Source of the DNA: Candidatus Bathycorpusculum sp.
GTDB taxonomy: Archaea; Thermoproteota; Bathyarchaeia; Bathyarchaeales; Bathycorpusculaceae
DNA length: 33,120 nucleotides
Direction of reading: 5' to 3'
Assembly: GCA_009781395.1 (NCBI GenBank)
Contig: WQYG01000013.1
Location: 1-33,120 of the forward strand
Shown: positions 1 to 7,606 of the stretch, in pieces
Layout of the letters: each line of letters begins with the position of its first letter
Numbering within the stretch: position 1 is the first letter of the stretch
The notes under the pieces: generated by a model
The model's database searches: none
What the model saw: only the letters and a program-made list of their open reading frames with translations
What the model was told of the DNA's origin: nothing
Position numbers and translations under genes: made by a program

Positions 1-47
1 ACTACTTTTTCAGATAAACACTTCTTACACGTAACCATAATTGATAA

Positions 48-746
48 CCTTACTTACAAAATTACTACAAACCTCTATATCTCTCTATTGGTGAAAACTC
101 TCAAAACATTCTTTTACAACCGTTAACGACCTATTTTGCTTCTAAAACATTACAAGTTACTTTCTTACAGCTCCTTATTGCCGTCAATGGACGAGCAGGC
201 CTCAAACGTATACCACTTGTTGTATCCGCCAAACCACTTTTAGAATGGATACAAGAACACCCAAACAAAGACCAATCAGAGACGTCACTATGGTGCTCCT
301 TAACCGATAATCGGGTAGGAGAACAATTAAGCTATAGACACTTCCGCTTAACAATCAAACGGTTGGCACAAAAAGCAGGGATAAACAAAGACATTTGCCC
401 CTCCATTTGTCGTCATACTTCACTTATGGCAATGGCTAAAGTTTTCACCAAATGCCAATTAGACCAATTTGCTGGGACCCGCAGTAGTAAAATGACCCGT
501 CAATATGTACGCTCTTCTGTAGAAGATCTAGAAGATGCTATACTAGAATTACATGGACCAAAACCAGCTGCAACAAAAGATGTTGGTATAGTAAAGCTGG
601 TTGAATGTCCAAAGTGTAGTAGTCAGAATCCTTTTGGTAACATACGCTGCGCCACCTGTGGCCTGATAATAAACAAGGAAACAACATTAAAATTTGAGAA
701 AAACCAAAAAACAACAAGAAACGGATCTACAAGAGCAGAAACATAA
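48..746 (+). pseudogene. Decayed tyrosine recombinase (integrase) with C-terminal zinc ribbon
   Basis: The frame is open from about 48 to 746, well upstream of the TTG at 363 used by the ORF track, so that start is probably not real. From about 189 the translation follows the catalytic domain of archaeal XerA/phage-type integrases: a 'GRAGLKRIPLV' strand pair, 'LLEWIQEHP', then 'RLAQKAGINK' and the Tyr-bearing end 'KMTRQYV'. The N-terminal core-binding domain and the first catalytic Arg region are not recognisable in any frame. The HxxR motif reads SICR (His lost), the GK(T/S)G lysine is Arg, and the usual His/Trp before the Tyr is Thr. A CPKC...CATC zinc ribbon closes the protein, as in many archaeal integrases. 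I infer an inactive remnant of an integrated element. Sequence before position 150 does not resemble the family. Confidence 0.68.
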
Positions 747-752
747 AACTAC

Positions 753-793
753 AAAAGAGCCTTGAAAAACTTATAATGTTCTCGGCTCTTTTT
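753..793 (+). terminator. Hairpin with T-run after the integrase remnant
   Basis: Nine-base perfect inverted repeat (aaaagagcc / ggctctttt) with a 22-nt loop, the 3' arm ending in a T tract, beginning seven bases after the stop codon. It has the form of an intrinsic terminator. In archaea T-rich tracts are the main signal, so the hairpin may be incidental or may stabilise the mRNA 3' end. Confidence 0.5.
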
Positions 794-990
794 ACAGCCT
801 CCCATTCTTCTCTGGGAAAAAGCTCAGTTGTTCTTTAGTGAGTGTTATTTCTCTATTTTTCTGAAAATCGTTAAGAACAAGATTAGCGTTTTATGAGAAA
901 AGTTGTTTAAACAGCAGTTGCTATTGATATGTATCAACTGCAGTAGTTAAAATTGAACATGGAGAAAATGACCGTTATCGTCTATTATTT

Positions 991-1737
991 ATGGGATTGA
1001 GACAGTTGATGAGTGTATTAAGTGGAACTATTCAAGGTAAAGTAATCCCGCGTAACTTTGGAAACATTAAGCATTTGACAGGGTCAAGACTGAAGGATTC
1101 GGGTGATTCTTTAATGGAGACGTTTTTTCAGCAATTTTTCACGGAAAAGTTACAATTTTCTAAGCGTGATAGGCTTTATGTTACTGAAAAGGTGGATGGC
1201 GCGAATGTGGGTGTGTACAAGTTGGGTGGTGTTTTGTATCCGGTTATGCGTAAGGGTTATGATGTACGTATGTCTGAGTGGGTGTTTTTGCGGCGGTTTG
1301 CAGATTTTGTAGCCGATAATGTTGCTCGTTTTGATGCGTTGCTTTTAGAGGGGGAGCGGGTTTGTGGGGAGTGGATGATTAAGACTCATTCACTTTTTTA
1401 CAAGTTGCCGCATGAACCGTTTGTGGTGTTTGATATCATCCAAGGTGTGGATAGGCCTGTTAGGTTAGAGTTTGTTGAGATTATGGCGCGTTGTAAATGT
1501 CATGGTTTTACTCATGTGGGTTTAGTGTGGGAGGGTGGCGCTGTTTCTGTTGTGGAGGCGCTTGGGTTGTTGGGTGGGGGTTTTCATGGTTGTCAAGCTG
1601 CGCCGGAGGGTGTTGTGTATCGGTACGAGCGTGACGGCGCTTTTTTGATGTCGGCAAAGTTTGTGTCTAATTTGAGTGTTGGCGGCGATTACATGAATGT
1701 AGAGGATGCTTACAATGAGTGGACACAGTGGCACTAA
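991..1737 (+). CDS. RNA ligase of the T4 Rnl2-like / nucleotidyltransferase fold
   Basis: The protein carries the ordered motifs of the covalent nucleotidyltransferase superfamily (RNA_ligase, PF09414). Motif I is 'EKVDGAN' around residue 68, whose Lys would accept AMP. A motif III-like 'GEWMI' lies near residue 128, motif IV 'EGVVYRYE' near 208 and motif V 'SAKFV' near 223. Length (248 aa) suits a minimal adenylation domain without a large C-terminal extension. It would seal 3'-OH/5'-phosphate RNA nicks using ATP, in repair or tRNA maintenance. No kinase, phosphatase or RtcA-like partner lies beside it. The start is uncertain: the ATG at 991 is the first in frame, no Shine-Dalgarno is evident, and an ATG at 1114 would still keep motif I. 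Codons are strongly G/T-ending, unlike the adjacent integrase remnant. Confidence 0.75.
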   Translation: MGLRQLMSVLSGTIQGKVIPRNFGNIKHLTGSRLKDSGDSLMETFFQQFFTEKLQFSKRDRLYVTEKVDGANVGVYKLGGVLYPVMRKGYDVRMSEWVFLRRFADFVADNVARFDALLLEGERVCGEWMIKTHSLFYKLPHEPFVVFDIIQGVDRPVRLEFVEIMARCKCHGFTHVGLVWEGGAVSVVEALGLLGGGFHGCQAAPEGVVYRYERDGAFLMSAKFVSNLSVGGDYMNVEDAYNEWTQWH

Positions 1738-1777
1738 CCCGTTATTGTTTCATAATCTAACGCTTCTTTTTCGGTTG

Positions 1778-3136
1778 TTATGCTTTTTTTATAATCCATT
1801 TACCTTTCTTTTTTGCTCCCTCACGCTCAATAATGCCGTTCTTTTTTAAGAGTTGTAAATTGTTTTCAATACTGCGATTAGTCAGACCTATTTTTTCGGC
1901 AAGCTGCTTGATGGTTATCATAGGATTTTCCTGAATTAGTGTTATCATTTGTTTTTGTTTTTCATTTATTCCGAAGTTTATTCCGAAGTTTATTCCGAAG
2001 TTAGCTTCGGTATAATTTTTAGTAATGTTGGTAGAGGCTTTAATGCGTTTGAATTCAATCTCAAAAAAGATTTTTTTATTTCTAAAAATAGGTTTAGAAA
2101 TGCCGTCTTGTTTGCACTCAGTTTTTATCGTATTTATTCCTCGTCCCCATCGCTCAATTTGGCCGCTATGGTAAAAAACGGTGGCAATATGTGGATTGTG
2201 TAAAATCGATCTGTGAGATGTTAAAAGTTCCTTAAAACTGATATCCTCAGGCAATCTGGCCATATTTGAAATAATTGCTTTATCCTCATATACTCGTATA
2301 CTAATCGGCGTAAAATATGAATAATCATTATGAATAATCGCGTTTAAAACGGCTTCACGCATAGCCTCATAAGGCACAAGAAACTCTTCAATCCGCTGAA
2401 TTCCCTCATAACGAATCCACCCTTTAAAGTACTTCCCATAGAGCAAATCAAGAACTTTATCAGCCAACTCGATAAGCGAACCACGAACTTCATCTTGATA
2501 ACGCACCTCAACATCATTATCAAAAAAACCAATCTTAACACAAGCACCTGATACCCATTTCTCAGGATTCGCACCAAAACACATAGTGGCCGCACGTTTT
2601 ATAAACTCATTTTCCTTCAAGCTAAGATTCTCAAGCAGTGTATCAATTGGAATGTCTACGTCTTCTTTTTTCAGACGCCTGCTTTGTATTGCTTTTTTGC
2701 GAAAAGTTTCAAACGCGTCTGTCGATAAATCATTAACTGAAACATTGGGAATTGGTACACCATCCCAGGTTTTACCCTGTTTACGAAGTAAAAATTCTGA
2801 TAAACCATTTCCAGTTAATTCAATGGTGGTTGAGCCACTGCGTTTATAATATTTCCCCTTATAGGCAATAGCAAAGGGGTGCGACGTAACATCAATGGAG
2901 ATGTAATCTTTACCACTCTCACTATGGAGTGCAACGTCAGCACTTATCATCATGGCATTAGAAATCTTTTGAGGAACTACAGCAAGCAAACCTTTAGCAT
3001 CCGCAAGTCCAACAACTTTTCCAGCATCATTTTTGCCAATTTCAAGCACACCACCGTTTGTGTTAGCAAATGCGCAGACAGTTTCTAAGTACTCATCTTT
3101 CCAAATCAACTTAAATTCAAGTCTGCTGTGCTCCAT
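1778..3136 (-). CDS. AlbA_2 (Schlafen-like) domain / GHKL ATPase-like / winged-helix regulator
   Basis: The N-terminus 'MEHSRLEFK..' followed by 'FANTNGGVLEIG' and 'GKVVGL' is typical of AlbA_2 (formerly AAA_4, divergent Schlafen) proteins. The central 'EAMREAVLNAIIHNDY' and 'ERWGRGI' match the HATPase_c_4-like part annotated as 'RecG-like/putative transcriptional regulator'. The C-terminus is a winged helix ('MITIKQLAEKIGLTNRSIENNL'). Before the winged helix is a three-unit NFGI repeat. I choose the ATG at 3136 because it begins exactly where the family begins and has GTGGAG about five bases before it. The ORF track's GTG at 3151 adds five residues. Such proteins occur singly in accessory DNA and their biochemical role is poorly defined; autoregulation and anti-phage roles have been discussed for relatives. 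The family is seen directly; the role is not established. Confidence 0.82.
   Translation of the reverse strand: MEHSRLEFKLIWKDEYLETVCAFANTNGGVLEIGKNDAGKVVGLADAKGLLAVVPQKISNAMMISADVALHSESGKDYISIDVTSHPFAIAYKGKYYKRSGSTTIELTGNGLSEFLLRKQGKTWDGVPIPNVSVNDLSTDAFETFRKKAIQSRRLKKEDVDIPIDTLLENLSLKENEFIKRAATMCFGANPEKWVSGACVKIGFFDNDVEVRYQDEVRGSLIELADKVLDLLYGKYFKGWIRYEGIQRIEEFLVPYEAMREAVLNAIIHNDYSYFTPISIRVYEDKAIISNMARLPEDISFKELLTSHRSILHNPHIATVFYHSGQIERWGRGINTIKTECKQDGISKPIFRNKKIFFEIEFKRIKASTNITKNYTEANFGINFGINFGINEKQKQMITLIQENPMITIKQLAEKIGLTNRSIENNLQLLKKNGIIEREGAKKKGKWIIKKA
1967..2002 (-). repeat. 12-bp tandem repeat, three units, coding for NFGI
   Basis: Three perfect copies of tattccgaagtt on the plus strand, read on the minus strand as repeated Asn-Phe-Gly-Ile. 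It lies in the linker between the ATPase-like part and the winged helix. Perfect nucleotide identity suggests recent slippage. Because the unit is a multiple of three, copy number can change without breaking the frame. Confidence 0.85.
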
Positions 3137-3375
3137 AAATCTCCACTTCACAAGATGTCTGATATTTATTCTGATACTGCATTTTATTTATTCCGATATA
3201 AACTCCATTATTTGCTTCAGATATCCCCTCATGCTTACGTTTTTATTAGCAGAAGATTAGCAAAAGCTTTTTTGTTAATATTTTCTGATAACCGCGTTGA
3301 GTAGGTATGTTTGTACATGCCCAAATTTTGTCGTAATTCAGCTAAAATTGGTTTGTTGGGCAAAAAACAAACAAT

Positions 3376-3399
3376 TTATTCCGTAATTTATTCCGTAAT
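3376..3399. repeat. Two 12-bp units (ttattccgtaat) upstream of the AlbA_2 gene
   Basis: Two perfect 12-bp units lie about 240 bp upstream of the start of the AlbA_2 gene. They share the TTATTCCG core and the 12-bp period of the repeat inside that gene. Another TTATTCCG is at 3188-3195 and a one-base variant, TTATTCTG, at 3166-3173. On the minus strand the pair would read NYGINYGIN. They may be operators for the winged helix or a scrap of a second gene copy. Confidence 0.6.
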
Positions 3400-3603
3400 T
3401 TTTGTCGAAATAACTCTTGTTATGTACAAGCATACACTCATTTTTTAGTTTTTTGAGAACGTTGTCTTTAGTTGCTCGGTAAAAATTATGCAGGATTATG
3501 TTTTATGGATAAATGCCCTTTCGTTATCAATACTTTCTTTTCCTGAAAAATAACAGGATACAGAGAAGAGCGCCAAAAGAAAAAAGAGGATATTATGGCG
3601 ATA

Positions 3604-3644
3604 TCTCCGTGTAAGTTTGGGTTCAAATCCCAGCGGTCCCACCA
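3604..3644 (+). pseudogene. tRNA 3'-end fragment (T-arm, acceptor strand and CCA)
   Basis: The sequence has a T-stem/loop with the canonical TTCAAAT loop, then a 7-nt acceptor 3' strand CGGTCCC, discriminator A and encoded CCA. The required 5' strand (GGGACCG) is absent upstream and I found it nowhere else in the window, so this is only the 3' part of a tRNA. Tyrosine recombinases commonly use tRNA 3' ends as attachment sites and leave such tails behind. Its first 28 bases recur exactly at 5794-5821. An integration scar, or half of a split tRNA, are the two readings; I favour the scar. Confidence 0.6.
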
Positions 3645-3843
3645 CACAACAACCACACATAGCAATTCATATTTAGAGAAAACTAAAGTATTGTTAGTTG
3701 TAATGAATAAGGCTCTGTTAAATTCAAAATTTTTTTTGAGTAATTATAAAAGGCTATTTATTTATCGACGATCACTAAAGGGTGGTAACTCAATTTTTGA
3801 ATGAAAACATGTTAACAATAAATAGTGTGAAGTAAAATGATGG

Positions 3844-5529
3844 GTGAACTTTGGTGTCTATAAAATGTTTTATGAGTATTTTGTAGCTGAAGATAAAGTT
3901 GAGGCTGTGCGAGTTATTGCGCAGTATTTGGATATGCTTGCAAATGATACTTTAAGGTATGTGGCTAAAGATAGAGCTACGTTGAAGGGTGAAATTGGAC
4001 TTTATAAACAGTTTTTGGATGCTGAGAGTTTGCCTGTTAATTCAGAATGTCCTAAAGAAGTAATTAAGCAGTTGTCAAAGTATTTTCAAAGGGCTGTTCA
4101 ATGGGAAAAAGCGGAAACAATGATAAACATTACACCGCCTGCTAATTTAGTGGGTATTGCTAGTTCTGCGTATGCTAGTTTGTTTAATCCCAATTTTGCA
4201 CAAGATGAAGTCTCGGGTTACTTGTTAGCTACTGAGTTGGTGGTTACAAAATTTTTATCAGAGCTAGTTGGTTGGGATGTTAAAAAGGCTGGTGGGGTTT
4301 TTACGTTTGGTGGGAAAGGCATTAGTCTGTATGCAGGCAAAATTGGACTTGTAAAAGCAATTCCTAATGTTAGACGTTTGGGGGTTGGCAATAGCCAAAC
4401 AATAATTATTACTAGTGAAAAGGCTCATCCTTGTAATTTTGAAATATGTGATTGGTTAGGTATTGGTAGTGATTTTTGTTTGAGTTTGCCCACTGTTGCA
4501 AATGGTCAAATAGATTTAAAAATGTTGCAGGCTACGCTAAGAGAAAAATTGAAAAATGGTGTAAGAATTGGTTGTATTATTATTAACGGTGGAACAACTA
4601 ATGAAGTTATAATTGATCCTATCAAAAAAATAGTTGAAATTAGAGATAACCTTGTTTCTGAGTTCCAATTAGATTATGTACCCCATGTTCATGTTGACTC
4701 TGTAATCGGTTGGATCTGGCTAGTTTATAAGTACTATGATTTTAAAAAAAATAGGTTAGGTATGTCTCAAACAGAGATTGCAAAAATGTCTGCTATGAGA
4801 GATAAAATTTCTGAGTTAAAATATGCCGATTCTTTTGGGGTTGATTTTCACAAAACCGGTTTTTGTCCATATATATCAAGTTGCATAATGGTAAATAACA
4901 AAGCTGACCTGCACGCCTTAGGCGGAAAATCAGCCTATGACATTGACTCATTAAAACATGGTGAATATGCACCCTTTGAATGGACTTTAGAACTCTCTAG
5001 GGGATCTTGCGGCCCAATTTCTGCATACATAGCCTTTAAATTATTTGGATTAGAGTGTTTTCAAGAATTAATATACAACATATTTTCTAATGGAGAATAC
5101 ATTCGCAAATTGTTAACAGCAAAAACTGACTTTGAAGTAATCAATAACGAAACAGAAGGATTTGCCACATTATTTGTAATTCTCCCCCAAACAAAAACCC
5201 TACGCTACAACGACTATACAAAATTAGCAAATGAAGCAGAAGTAAAAACTTTGTTAGATTACAATCAACAATTCTTCTTATTTCTATCAAAAAAATATGA
5301 AACAGGCGAAATCGGTTTTAAACTAACTTTCTCTAAAAATTATAAACCCCTCGGAGCCAAAGTTAAAACAGGCTGCTTAAAAATCTATCAAGCATCCCCC
5401 ACAGCAACCAAAGAAAAAATCTATAAAACAATTAACCAGCTAATTGAATTAAAAAAAGAGTTTGACAATAACAATAAAACCTTCAAAGACCAAACAAACA
5501 GACCAACAGACTTTGTATACAGAACATAA
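3844..5529 (+). CDS. Group II PLP-dependent amino acid decarboxylase (MfnA/TyrDC-like)
   Basis: Aspartate aminotransferase-fold decarboxylase of the glutamate/tyrosine/aromatic group. 'GVFTFGGKGISLYAGKIGL' marks the cofactor phosphate region. 'EKAHPCNFEICDWLGIG' carries the His that stacks on PLP. 'HVHVDSVIGW' supplies the Asp that binds the pyridine nitrogen. 'DSFGVDFHKTGF' carries the Schiff-base Lys. At 561 aa it is much longer than archaeal MfnA (about 390), with about 100 extra N-terminal residues and a long tail, closer in size to bacterial tyrosine decarboxylases. Substrate (Tyr, Glu, Asp or another) cannot be read from sequence; methanofuran tyramine supply is possible given mch nearby. 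Start is GTG 3844 or ATG 3865. Both ends are bracketed by a 28-bp tRNA-like repeat. Wobble bases switch from G/T to A/C near 4860. Confidence 0.85.
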   Translation: MNFGVYKMFYEYFVAEDKVEAVRVIAQYLDMLANDTLRYVAKDRATLKGEIGLYKQFLDAESLPVNSECPKEVIKQLSKYFQRAVQWEKAETMINITPPANLVGIASSAYASLFNPNFAQDEVSGYLLATELVVTKFLSELVGWDVKKAGGVFTFGGKGISLYAGKIGLVKAIPNVRRLGVGNSQTIIITSEKAHPCNFEICDWLGIGSDFCLSLPTVANGQIDLKMLQATLREKLKNGVRIGCIIINGGTTNEVIIDPIKKIVEIRDNLVSEFQLDYVPHVHVDSVIGWIWLVYKYYDFKKNRLGMSQTEIAKMSAMRDKISELKYADSFGVDFHKTGFCPYISSCIMVNNKADLHALGGKSAYDIDSLKHGEYAPFEWTLELSRGSCGPISAYIAFKLFGLECFQELIYNIFSNGEYIRKLLTAKTDFEVINNETEGFATLFVILPQTKTLRYNDYTKLANEAEVKTLLDYNQQFFLFLSKKYETGEIGFKLTFSKNYKPLGAKVKTGCLKIYQASPTATKEKIYKTINQLIELKKEFDNNNKTFKDQTNRPTDFVYRT

Positions 5530-6008
5530 AAAACAGTACAAAAATAACCCAATAATAACAAGTTGAAAAATATTAAACAAAACCCTAAAAATTCGCCAAG
5601 ACCATAACATATCGCGATATAGAAATAAACGCGCCCTACATCCAGTATTTGACAAAATCTTTTTTAGACTTTTGCGCAACCTGATATGGGGGTATTTCAA
5701 AAACCATACCTGTTTTCTACTATAGTTCTAAAAAACATGATGGAATACTGAAAAGGTATTGAAAAAAAAGAAAAAGTAGTTGTATTGGAAAGCTCTCCGT
5801 GTAAGTTTGGGTTCAAATCCCGTAATCCATCATATGTTAAATGTATTTACTTTTCTTTTTTCTCTTTTTTTTGAAATGTAAATATAAAAATGAAATAACG
5901 CCCAGTAGAACGCCCGCAAGCACCTATAATCTTTCTCAAACTAAAGCTATCTCTAGCAGTTTGTACATTATTTTCTCTACTGTCTTAAGTATTACTTTCA
6001 TCAGATAA
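5530..6008. other. Intergenic stretch with a tRNA-like element
   Basis: About 480 bases between the decarboxylase and the convergent beta-helix gene. The short minus-strand ORFs (5449-5700, 5936-6217) have no family features. Apart from the structured tRNA-like element near 5737-5834 and a T-rich tract at 5848-5873 that could end transcription, nothing is recognisable. Confidence 0.55.
5737..5834 (+). pseudogene. Degenerate tRNA-like element sharing 28 bp with 3604-3631
   Basis: Positions 5794-5821 repeat the T-arm-bearing 28-mer of 3604-3631 exactly. Here the flanks can pair: a 5' arm atgatggaatac near 5737 matches gtaatccatcat at the end at 11 of 12 positions, closing a structure of about 97 nt with a TTCAAAT loop near its 3' side. 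T-stem pairing is weak and there is no clear D-arm, anticodon loop or CCA. It is either a badly decayed tRNA, a duplicated attachment site, or an uncharacterised small RNA with a tRNA-like tail. Confidence 0.45.
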
Positions 6009-7379
6009 TCAATCATCATTATCATTAGATGCCCTATTACTATTGGCATTGTTGTATATATCACTAGCATCCGGAGCGTTATTACCCAAAATCCTGCCAC
6101 CATGATTATTGAACGTGCCGTAGAGATTGTACACGCCACCACCAGTTGTAGCTGTGTTGTTGGTGATTTTGCTGCTTCCCATAATGTTAAAAATTCCCGC
6201 TCCCTCAAGGGCGCCATTGGTCAACCAAAAATCTCCAGACTCTATGCATACACCACCACCGCCTATAGCTGTGTTGTAGGAAATTTCTCCACCCGACATA
6301 CTAAAATTGCCTCTATTATATACGCCACCCCCTCTAAAAGCAGTATTGTTAGCAATAATCCCACTAAACATGTTAAAAGTGCCACGTGATATGTGCACGT
6401 AGTCGTAAGAAATATAGATTCTACCAGACATTTCGCCAGCTGCCTGACAACCCGAGTTGAATACACCCCCACCACGAGTTGCTACGTTGTTAGTAATCAC
6501 ACCGCCCAACATATTAAAGGAACCAACTACATGTATGTATACACCACCACCATGGCCCACACCACCACTACTTGAAGTTGCTACATTATCTGAAATCAGA
6601 CCATTTAACAATTCAAAAGTACCCTTATCTATGTATACGCCACCACCATAAAAGTAAGCAGTATTGTTAGTAATCGTGCCATCAAACATCTTAAACTTGC
6701 CCGAAGATTGTACAGCTACGCCACCGCCCCTATATGCGATGTTTTTAGCAATTCTTGCCTCATCTAACAATTCAAAAGTCCCTTCATTGTACACACCCCC
6801 ACCAGCAGAATAATAGCCATAAGCAGAGTTCTTAGTAATCACTGCACACCCAGACATCATAAAATAACCCTTGTTGTACACCCCACCACCTTTATCTATA
6901 GCAGTGTTGCCTGAAATTTCGCCACCATACATGATACATGTGCCACCATTATTAACAAGCACTCCACTACCTATCGCACCCTTTACGTGAGTTACAATAA
7001 TCTTGTCAAGTCCTAACATGCCTTGCCCCTCAACAGTAATGGTGCATGTGTTATTTGCCCCTGTTAGTTTGTAAAACCCAATGATCTTATTGCTTGTTAA
7101 TGTAATGTTTTTGTTAGTTGGAATCGTTAGGGTTCTTGTTAGTTTGATGTTTTTGTTTAGTGCGATGCTGGTGGGTGTGTTGGGTGGTGTGTTGTTTATG
7201 GCTGTTCTCAGTTCGGTTTCAGTTTTAACATGTACCGCATTCTCCAAAGAAGATTTTTCTCCACTATAATAACTGTACAAATAGACTGAAGAAGTTAACA
7301 CTGCAAAAAATAGAAAAACCAATAACGTAGTTTTACGAGAAATACGCAGCTTGTGTTTAGTTTTTACATTCGCATCCAT
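6009..7379 (-). CDS. Secreted right-handed beta-helix surface protein (Pmp-like repeats)
   Basis: Residues 1-16 are basic and residues 18-38 form a hydrophobic segment that acts as a signal anchor, so the rest lies outside the cell. From about residue 120 the protein consists of some ten imperfect units of the type 'GGGVYNxGxFxMxGGxIxxNTA'. These build a parallel beta-helix and resemble the polymorphic membrane protein/adhesin repeats of Chlamydia and of gut methanogens. The C-terminus is short and polar ('NDNDD') with no membrane anchor or sortase signal, so attachment must rely on the N-terminal segment. A role in adhesion or carbohydrate contact is inferred from fold only. It is monocistronic and convergent with the decarboxylase. 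ORFs on the opposite strand here arise from the biased repeat composition. Confidence 0.8.
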   Translation of the reverse strand: MDANVKTKHKLRISRKTTLLVFLFFAVLTSSVYLYSYYSGEKSSLENAVHVKTETELRTAINNTPPNTPTSIALNKNIKLTRTLTIPTNKNITLTSNKIIGFYKLTGANNTCTITVEGQGMLGLDKIIVTHVKGAIGSGVLVNNGGTCIMYGGEISGNTAIDKGGGVYNKGYFMMSGCAVITKNSAYGYYSAGGGVYNEGTFELLDEARIAKNIAYRGGGVAVQSSGKFKMFDGTITNNTAYFYGGGVYIDKGTFELLNGLISDNVATSSSGGVGHGGGVYIHVVGSFNMLGGVITNNVATRGGGVFNSGCQAAGEMSGRIYISYDYVHISRGTFNMFSGIIANNTAFRGGGVYNRGNFSMSGGEISYNTAIGGGGVCIESGDFWLTNGALEGAGIFNIMGSSKITNNTATTGGGVYNLYGTFNNHGGRILGNNAPDASDIYNNANSNRASNDNDD

Positions 7380-7606
7380 ACAAGTAACTCTTACGGCTGT
7401 ATTTTGATTTAACCCAGATTAGATGCTGCTTTATAAGCATTATTTCAAAAACTTTGATCACAACAAAGCGCTGCAAAAAGCAGAAATACACTTCAAGGGT
7501 GTTGTTGTTGGTTGTGTTTGTGTTTTGTTTGTGGGTTGTGGGTTGGTTTTGGCGTTAGCTTTAATATGGTTATTGTGTTTTTGTTTGTGGTGTATTTAGT
7601 GTGAAA

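Larger units (their letters stand above)
3137..3843. other. Long intergenic stretch, no gene
   Basis: About 700 bases without a credible coding region; the short ORFs here are shadows or random. It holds the TTATTCCG repeats, a small TCCTG/CAGGA hairpin near 3540-3557 and the tRNA 3'-end fragment at 3604-3644. No promoter can be assigned with confidence. Confidence 0.6.

Noticed and set aside
3540-3644. Complete intron-containing tRNA
   Set aside because: No 5' acceptor strand GGGACCG, D-arm or anticodon stem is found upstream; only the 3' end is tRNA-like.
3595-3804. 69-aa ORF covering the tRNA fragment
   Set aside because: It reads through the tRNA T-arm sequence, so it is not a protein gene.
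5936-6217. Minus-strand ORF of 93 aa overlapping the end of the beta-helix gene
   Set aside because: Different frame of the repeat-rich DNA; no domain, start signal or independent coding bias. Considered as a frameshifted C-terminal anchor, but the hydrophobic stretch is weak.
6102-6651. Several plus-strand Thr/Pro-rich ORFs
   Set aside because: Antisense shadows of the GGGVYN repeats.
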